A DNA stretch of 10,788 nt from an uncultured Neomegalonema sp. GTDB taxonomy: Bacteria; Pseudomonadota; Alphaproteobacteria; Rhodobacterales; Rhodobacteraceae. This document shows, piece by piece, positions 6,203 to 10,788 of this stretch (position 1 is the stretch's first letter; each line of letters begins with the position of its first letter). Location: NCBI GenBank assembly GCA_937927905.1, contig CALFWP010000067.1:1-10788 (forward strand), written 5' to 3'. A program made the position numbers and the translations under genes. A model generated the notes under the pieces. It was given only the letters and a program-made list of their open reading frames with translations, was not told the DNA's origin and did not search any database.

Positions 6203-7945
6203 CTACATTTCTTGTACAGGCGTCACGCCTAAGATTAACAAACCATTAGAAATTGTGACCGCAGTGGCACGGATCAATGCCAGCATCGCCCGGGTTGCCG
6301 TTTCATCATCCTCCTGAATAAAGCGTAATTCCCGGGTTTTAACGCCAAGATTATACAATGAATGGAATTCCGAAGCGAGGTCATACAGGTAAAACGCAAT
6401 CCGGTGCGGCTCATGATTTTCCGCCGCACCGCGCACCTGACGCGGCCATTCGGCAATTTTTCGGATCAGACCGAACGCCGCATCATGAGTCAGCACAGAA
6501 AAATCAGCACCCGCAAGCGACGCATCATCAAGACCGGACAATCCTGCCTCATCCGCTGCCCTGCGCATGGCCGAACAAATCCGCGCATGGGCGTATTGCA
6601 CATAATAGACCGGATTGTCTTTGGATTGCTCGCGGACCTTGGCAAAGTCGAAATCGAGCGGGGCATCGTTCTTGCGGGTCAGCATCGAAAAGCGCGTCAC
6701 ATCCGGCCCGACCATGTCGATCACGTCCTTCAGTGTCACGAATGTACCTGCCCGTTTGGACATTTTGAACTCGGCGCCGTTCTCGAACAGCTTGACCAGT
6801 TGGGTCAATTTGATATCGAGACGGTCATCGCCCGACAGCGCTTTACAGGCCGCCTTCATCCGTTTGACATAGCCGCCGTGATCGGCACCGAACACATCAA
6901 TCAGCTCATCAGCCCGTTGCAGCTTGTCAAAGTGATAGGCGATATCAGGGGCAAAATAAGTCCATGACCCGTCGGATTTCCTAATCGGACGGTCCACATC
7001 ATCACCGAATTCGGAGGATTTAAAGAGGGTCTGTTCTCGCGGCTCCCAATCCTCGGGTTTTTTGCCCTTGGGCGGTTCCAGCACACCCTGATAGATCAGG
7101 CCCTTGGCCTCCAGCGCGGCAATCGCATCCTCGATCACGCCTTTGCCGTAGAGTGATTTCTCCGAATAAAACAAGTCCATAACCACACCGACAGAGGCAA
7201 GATCAGCACGGATCAGGTCCATCATCGCATCGGTGGCGAAACCGCGCACCTCCGGCAACCAATCCTCTTCGGGTTTCTCAAGCAGGCTATCGCCCCATTT
7301 TTCCGCCATGGCCTTGCCCACCGGGATCAGATAATCCCCGGGATACAGCCCCTCGGCCATCTCCGGCGCATGGCCCAGCGCCTCGCGGTAACGCTGAAAC
7401 GCGGAGCGGGCGAGGGTATCGACCTGTGCGCCGCCGTCATTGATGTAATATTCACGGGTGACTTTATAGCCCGCAAATTCCAGCAGGGACGCAAGCGCAT
7501 CTCCGAATATCGCCCCTCTTGTATGCCCCACATGCAGCGGGCCGGTCGGGTTGGCCGAGACATATTCCACATTCACATGCCGCCCCGCCCCGAGCGCGGA
7601 TTTGCCGTACTCCGCGCCCTGCACCAGCGCATCGGTGAGGCGCGCACGCCAGAAAGCACCGGACAGGCGCAAATTCAAAAAGCCAGGCCCCGCAACCTCG
7701 GCCTTATCAACCCGGGGATCCTCCGCAAGCATCGCGGCCAGTACGGTCGCGATTTCACGCGGATTTTTTTTTGCGGCCTTTGCCACGGCCATAGCCGCAT
7801 TGGAGGCAATGTCACCATGCGAGACATCACGTGGCGGCTCTGCTGTGACCCCGCGCGTCTCCAACCCTTGCGGAAGCACACCCTCTGCTGCCAGTTTATC
7901 CAAGGCCGAAAGAATGGTAGAGCGAAATTCTGCAAAAATATCCAT
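6203..7945 (-). CDS. argS: Arginyl-tRNA synthetase
   Basis: ArgS is a class I aminoacyl-tRNA synthetase that charges tRNA-Arg with arginine using ATP. The 580-aa length is typical. The N-terminal additional (tRNA D-loop binding) domain covers about 1-115. The catalytic Rossmann fold carries the HIGH-type motif as HVGH (138-141, within SANPTGPLHVGHTRGAIFGD). Further features are YFAPDIAYHFDK (330-341), GADHGGYVKRM (353-363) and a full KMSKR loop (394-398). Many ArgS proteins have a degenerate KMSKS, so an intact one is notable but not rare. A DALR anticodon-binding domain (about 447-580) ends in the usual C-terminal Met. The ATG has GAGGA at 7954-7950 with a 4-nt gap. It appears to be first in the argS-SPOR-nagZ-scpA-scpB unit. 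Confidence 0.97.
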   Translation of the reverse strand: MDIFAEFRSTILSALDKLAAEGVLPQGLETRGVTAEPPRDVSHGDIASNAAMAVAKAAKKNPREIATVLAAMLAEDPRVDKAEVAGPGFLNLRLSGAFWRARLTDALVQGAEYGKSALGAGRHVNVEYVSANPTGPLHVGHTRGAIFGDALASLLEFAGYKVTREYYINDGGAQVDTLARSAFQRYREALGHAPEMAEGLYPGDYLIPVGKAMAEKWGDSLLEKPEEDWLPEVRGFATDAMMDLIRADLASVGVVMDLFYSEKSLYGKGVIEDAIAALEAKGLIYQGVLEPPKGKKPEDWEPREQTLFKSSEFGDDVDRPIRKSDGSWTYFAPDIAYHFDKLQRADELIDVFGADHGGYVKRMKAACKALSGDDRLDIKLTQLVKLFENGAEFKMSKRAGTFVTLKDVIDMVGPDVTRFSMLTRKNDAPLDFDFAKVREQSKDNPVYYVQYAHARICSAMRRAADEAGLSGLDDASLAGADFSVLTHDAAFGLIRKIAEWPRQVRGAAENHEPHRIAFYLYDLASEFHSLYNLGVKTRELRFIQEDDETATRAMLALIRATAVTISNGLLILGVTPVQEM

Positions 7946-7972
7946 AGCGTCCTCAAAAGCCTGCGGAAACGA

Positions 7973-8001
7973 CAGGTACGGCTGCCAAGGGCTGCTGTCA
8001 A
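7973..8001 (-). promoter_or_regulatory. Possible promoter upstream of argS
   Basis: Reading the minus strand, a perfect TTGACA (8001-7996) is followed after 17 nt by TACCTG (7978-7973), a poor -10 element. It would start transcription around 7966, about 20 nt before the argS ATG. The exact -35 and the position in a divergent gap support it; the weak -10 counts against it. Confidence 0.3.
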
Positions 8002-8044
8002 AGACAACCGCACAGTTCCGTGCTTTGCTTTCCGCTGATTTTAG

Positions 8045-8054
8045 GCTTTAAAGC
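8045..8054. repeat. 10-bp palindrome GCTTTAAAGC before the oxygenase gene
   Basis: A perfect palindrome lies 6 nt upstream of the oxygenase ATG in the argS divergent gap. It could be part of an operator or -10 region for the plus-strand pair. A single 10-bp palindrome can also occur by chance. Confidence 0.25.
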
Positions 8055-8060
8055 AGAACT

Positions 8061-8735
8061 ATGCCTCTTATGCCTCAAAAAACACCGCCGCAAAAACCGC
8101 AACAGCCCGGATCGCAGGTTCAAATCCGCAATCTGTTTCCGACGCCGATTGCACTTTTTCCGCTGCCCGGTGCAGGGAAAATCAATTCAGCCCTTGAAGA
8201 AAAAATCTTCGAGCGGGAAAAATCCGTCTCCAGCGTACAGCACTCCAACTGGGGCGGCTGGCAATCCCCGACCGATTTTCCCGAATGGTGCGGGGAGGCG
8301 GGCAAACAGGTGCTGTCCGCCGCACAGCAGATCGCGACAAGCCTGACCTGTGACCGCGCGGGGCGACCAGTAAAGCTGAACTGGCGCATGAACGCCTGGG
8401 CCAATGTCAACCGGCAGGGACAAGGCAATGAGTTTCACACCCATCCGGGCGCTTACTGGTCGGCAACGTATTATGTCCGCGACGGCGGCGCGGGAACGGA
8501 CCCGTCCCTTGGCGGGGAATTCGAAATTCAGGACCCGCGCGGGGTCGGCCCGGCGATGCTGGCCCCTGATCTGGCAATGAAATCACCCGGCGGCCAATCG
8601 GTCGGCGCGAGCGAACTGGTCCGCCCTGTTGCCGGAACGCTGGTGATGTTTCCGTCCTGGCTCAGCCACGGCGTGCGGCCCTATAACGGCAAGGATGTCC
8701 GCATTTCCATCGCGCTGAACCTGACACCCGCCTGA
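8061..8735 (+). CDS. 2-oxoglutarate/Fe(II) oxygenase, TIGR02466-like
   Basis: This 224-aa protein resembles the putative 2OG-Fe(II) oxygenases of the TIGR02466 / 2OG-FeII_Oxy_5 type, whose substrate is unknown. The double-stranded beta-helix core shows EFHTHPGAYWSATYYV (124-139), GGEFEIQDPRG (151-161), GTLVMFPSWLSHGVRPY (192-208) and RISIALN (214-220). Likely iron ligands are His126 or His128, an acidic residue in the 153-158 segment, and His203; Arg214 is placed to bind 2-oxoglutarate. Residues 1-20 form a Pro/Gln-rich extension before the conserved LFPTPI start. The ATG at 8061 has no clear ribosome site, and a second ATG at 8070 is possible. The gene is divergent from argS and only 11 nt before the next gene, so the two are probably co-transcribed. 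Family call is fairly firm; the substrate is unknown. Confidence 0.82.
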   Translation: MPLMPQKTPPQKPQQPGSQVQIRNLFPTPIALFPLPGAGKINSALEEKIFEREKSVSSVQHSNWGGWQSPTDFPEWCGEAGKQVLSAAQQIATSLTCDRAGRPVKLNWRMNAWANVNRQGQGNEFHTHPGAYWSATYYVRDGGAGTDPSLGGEFEIQDPRGVGPAMLAPDLAMKSPGGQSVGASELVRPVAGTLVMFPSWLSHGVRPYNGKDVRISIALNLTPA

Positions 8736-8746
8736 GCAGGCTGTGC

Positions 8747-9052
8747 ATGGCACGTAAAGACCGCCCCAATACCCCCGACGGCCGCTATCTTGTCTCGCGC
8801 GGTGTGCTCAAACGCTGTACAAACCCGGCCATTGATGACAGCACAAGGCGCAAGGTAATCAAAGCGCTGATGCAGGCCCGTATGAGCGCAGACGCGACGG
8901 CGGTTCTGGCGGCAAAGGTCGCGCTGGGCGAGGCCGGTCCTGTCTGGTGGGAGGACGGCGCACCGGATGTCAGCGGCAAAGGGCCGGAGGCTACATCCTA
9001 TGCAGCATGGTGGCGGGGCTTAACAGACGAAGAACGGGCCAAAGGACAATAA
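8747..9052 (+). CDS. Conserved protein of unknown function (101 aa)
   Basis: I do not recognise a function. The 101-aa product is small, soluble and charged, with no signal peptide or membrane helix. It opens with a basic segment rich in polar turns (RKDRPNTPDGRYLVSRGVLKRCTNPAID, 3-30). A helical stretch with Arg and Lys follows (about 31-60), then PVWWEDGAPD (65-74) and SYAAWW (84-89) near the end. From memory, alphaproteobacterial proteins share the RPNTPDGRY opening and the WWEDGAPD block, so this is probably a real conserved family and not a chance frame; I cannot test that here. It follows the oxygenase by 11 nt with only a weak AGG upstream, suggesting coupling. It ends 4 nt from the stop of the convergent DUF1499-like gene. 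Confidence 0.78.
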   Translation: MARKDRPNTPDGRYLVSRGVLKRCTNPAIDDSTRRKVIKALMQARMSADATAVLAAKVALGEAGPVWWEDGAPDVSGKGPEATSYAAWWRGLTDEERAKGQ

Positions 9053-9056
9053 GCGC

Positions 9057-9482
9057 TCAGGAACCGGCAAGAACGGCAAAAACGCGCTTTACCCGCGTTT
9101 TATTGGCCCCGAGATCACTATAACCGAAACGGGAGCGGGAATAGAGCGTGACGCGGCTGCCCCCGCCCTCTTCCGTAATTCGTACCGAGACATAATCGGG
9201 ATATCCGATCAAAGGTGTGCGCACGACTACGGTGACAAACCCATCCCCGAAATCTCCGGCCAGCAATGTACCACCGAGTGCCCGCTTTAACCGTGCCGCA
9301 ACATCCGTAGGGTCCGCATCAAACACCTGTGCCCCGAGAAACTGATTGGCCCCGTTCAGTTCCACCGGATCGGTCGGATTTACATGCCAGCGATCGGGAT
9401 CATGAGCGGCCGACCGCACATAGGTCATTCCGGCCAGTGCCGCAACCAGACACACACCCGTCAGAATCATAAGCCATTTCAT
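9057..9482 (-). CDS. DUF1499-like membrane-anchored protein
   Basis: This 141-aa protein has one N-terminal hydrophobic segment (about 4-22, MILTGVCLVAALAGMTYV) that reads as a signal anchor. The Cys does not sit in a proper lipobox, so a lipoprotein is unlikely. The rest (about 25-141) resembles DUF1499: RWHVNPTDP, a central beta-rich segment, YPDYVSVRITEEGGGSRVTLYSRSRFGYSDLGANKTRVKRV. The closing SRSRFGYSDLGxNxxRV block is the most characteristic part. The function of the family is unknown; the mature domain probably faces the periplasm. Its ATG overlaps the stop of the GNAT gene as ATGA and it has no convincing ribosome site of its own, so coupled translation is likely. It is the last gene of the ispG chain. 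Confidence 0.78.
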   Translation of the reverse strand: MKWLMILTGVCLVAALAGMTYVRSAAHDPDRWHVNPTDPVELNGANQFLGAQVFDADPTDVAARLKRALGGTLLAGDFGDGFVTVVVRTPLIGYPDYVSVRITEEGGGSRVTLYSRSRFGYSDLGANKTRVKRVFAVLAGS

Positions 9483-10069
9483 GAGATGTTCTTACCGAGA
9501 AACAGCATTTTCCCATGCCGTTCCAGCCCCGGAATTTCAGGGATGCTTATGCTGTCCCGTTCGGTAAACCCGAGCGCATGATAAAACGCTGTTGCCTCAA
9601 TATTGTCGGCCCAGACAAACAAGGTCAAAAGCGGCAAACCTGCCTTTCGCGTTTCATCCTCCGCCAACTTTACCAGTGACCGGGCAACACCTCGGCGGCG
9701 CGCCTGCGGCAAAACACCGATACGGGCAATATGAAAAGCATCATCACGCATCATATCCCGCAAAGAGGCAAAATGCGCATTGCGCGCATCAAATTCAGTC
9801 TCTCCGCCGCCCTGTTCCGCACGGGAAAGCGGGACCGGGTACGCCCCCATCGCCGCAATGACAGCGCCGTCCGCATCCTCGGCAATCCAAGCCCAATCCG
9901 TGGAGTCAACACCGCCCTGCCGGTAGCGCCATGACAAAATCGCTCCGACAGAGGCATCACCATGGGTGCCCTCAAATATAAAATTTGCAAATTCCGGTGT
10001 TGTGGACAGCTCGATCACGGCCAGCGAGACAGAATCCTCACCAACCGCGTGACGGATAGAATACTTCAT
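9479..10069 (-). CDS. GNAT-family N-acetyltransferase
   Basis: This 196-aa protein has the acetyl-CoA-binding GNAT core in its C-terminal half. Motif A is seen at HIARIGVLPQARRRGVARSLVKLAED (113-138), with the Q-x-x-R-R-G-V-A pyrophosphate loop at 122-129. Motif B is seen at LTLFVWADNIEATAFYHALGF (148-168), with the usual Asn and Tyr. The N-terminal half (IRHAVGEDSVSLAVIELST, FEGTHGDASVGAILSWRYR) fits a GNAT subgroup of unknown acceptor. The substrate cannot be predicted. The start ATG overlaps the ispG stop (ATGA), with no separate ribosome site visible. Its own stop overlaps the next start in the same way. This layout suggests the protein is made together with IspG, which does not by itself show a role in isoprenoid synthesis. 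Confidence 0.88.
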   Translation of the reverse strand: MKYSIRHAVGEDSVSLAVIELSTTPEFANFIFEGTHGDASVGAILSWRYRQGGVDSTDWAWIAEDADGAVIAAMGAYPVPLSRAEQGGGETEFDARNAHFASLRDMMRDDAFHIARIGVLPQARRRGVARSLVKLAEDETRKAGLPLLTLFVWADNIEATAFYHALGFTERDSISIPEIPGLERHGKMLFLGKNIS

Positions 10070-10788
10070 TCGGCGGCAATATCCGAAGCCGCCGCGCGTT
10101 CCCGTTCGATTTCTGCTGCTTTTTCTTCAACAAGACCAACGATATGGTCAATCATATCAGCGTTTTGCACCTTATGATCCTGTAAACCGGACAGATACAC
10201 CATACCGCTGCCCGCACCGCCGCCTGTAAAGCCGATATCGGTTTGCGCGGCTTCCCCCGGCCCGTTGACGACACAGCCGATGATCGACAGGCTCATAGGA
10301 GTTTGAATATGGGCAAGCTTTTCTTCCAGGATAGATACGGTTCTGATCACATCAAATCCCTGCCGCGCACAGGACGGGCAGGAAATAATATTCACTCCGC
10401 GATGTCGCAAACCCAGAGATTTGAGCATCTCGAACCCGACACGTACTTCCTCCACCGGATCGGCAGAGAGCGAAACACGTATCGTATCACCGATACCTGC
10501 CCAGAGCAGATTGCCCATACCGATCGAGGATTTCACGGTACCGGAGGACAGCCCGCCCGCCTCGGTAATGCCGAGATGCAACGGATGATCGCACGCCTCC
10601 GCCAGACCGTGATAGGCGGCGACTGCAAGAAAAACATCCGAAGCTTTCACACTGATCTTGAATTCGTGAAAATCATTGTCCTGAAGTATTTTCGCGTGCT
10701 CCAGCGCACTTTCGACCATCGCCTCGGGGCACGGTTCGGCATATTTATCCAGCAGATGCTTTTCCAGTGATCCGGCATTGACACCGAT
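10066..10788 (-). CDS. ispG: 4-hydroxy-3-methylbut-2-enyl diphosphate synthase (IspG/GcpE), 3' part
   Basis: IspG converts methylerythritol cyclodiphosphate to HMBPP in the MEP isoprenoid pathway, using a [4Fe-4S] cluster. The right window edge cuts the gene. The frame is open to base 10788, and the last 240 codons are present, starting at IGVNAGSLEKHLLDKYAEP, the middle of the TIM barrel. The codons before the in-frame ATG at 10719 are therefore coding, and that ATG is not the start. The C-terminal cluster domain is intact: ISCPSCARQGFDV gives two Cys ligands, and IIGCVVNGPGEA gives the third Cys and the Glu ligand. The TGGGAGSGMVYLSG segment follows. A helical Ala/Glu-rich tail ends the protein. 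The stop overlaps the GNAT start. About 130-140 N-terminal residues are missing, judged from E. coli IspG. Confidence 0.96.
   Translation of the reverse strand: MGVNAGSLEKHLLDKYAEPCPEAMVESALEHAKILQDNDFHEFKISVKASDVFLAVAAYHGLAEACDHPLHLGITEAGGLSSGTVKSSIGMGNLLWAGIGDTIRVSLSADPVEEVRVGFEMLKSLGLRHRGVNIISCPSCARQGFDVIRTVSILEEKLAHIQTPMSLSIIGCVVNGPGEAAQTDIGFTGGGAGSGMVYLSGLQDHKVQNADMIDHIVGLVEEKAAEIERERAAASDIAAE

Noticed and set aside
7370..8038. A 222-codon plus-strand frame opposite argS
   Set aside because: The argS frame is complete with all its motifs; the antisense product has no domain features and is best read as a shadow.
10066..10719. A 217-aa IspG starting at the internal ATG at 10719
   Set aside because: The codons upstream to the window edge encode the conserved IGVNAGSLE segment, so the gene simply runs off the window and is not truncated.

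Overview
The window is a dense, ordinary-looking piece of an alphaproteobacterial chromosome of moderate GC. The class assignment rests on three things: ihfA followed by a small MerR-type gene and a tRNA-Pro, a double-length (375 aa) dCTP deaminase of the type common in this class, and the argS / SPOR protein / nagZ / scpA / scpB run. I cannot place it below class. It holds 13 protein genes (ispG is cut by the right edge) and one tRNA gene. I see no mobile element, CRISPR array, rRNA, phage gene or recognisable defence system, and no gap over 300 bases.

Left part (1-2145, plus strand): ihfA (nucleoid protein IHF alpha), a MerR-like regulator, tRNA-Pro(GGG) with an encoded CCA end, then dcd. 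Middle part (2243-7945, minus strand, read right to left): argS, a membrane-anchored SPOR-domain protein, nagZ, scpA and scpB. The last three are packed tightly: nagZ and scpA overlap by 17 nt, and scpB starts on a TTG inside a TTGA overlap with the scpA stop. This looks like one transcription unit joining translation (argS), septal peptidoglycan binding (SPOR), muropeptide recycling (nagZ) and chromosome condensation (scpAB).

Right part: a 115-nt divergent gap separates argS from a plus-strand pair (8061-9052), a 2-oxoglutarate/Fe(II) oxygenase of the TIGR02466 type and a 101-aa protein of unknown function. This pair converges, with 4 nt between stop codons, on a minus-strand chain ispG, GNAT acetyltransferase, DUF1499-like membrane protein (10788 to 9057) whose members are joined by two ATGA overlaps.

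Nothing here amounts to a clearly new system. The points most worth a second look are the oxygenase/101-aa pair, the uneven conservation of the two halves of Dcd, and the coupled SPOR-nagZ-scpAB unit.
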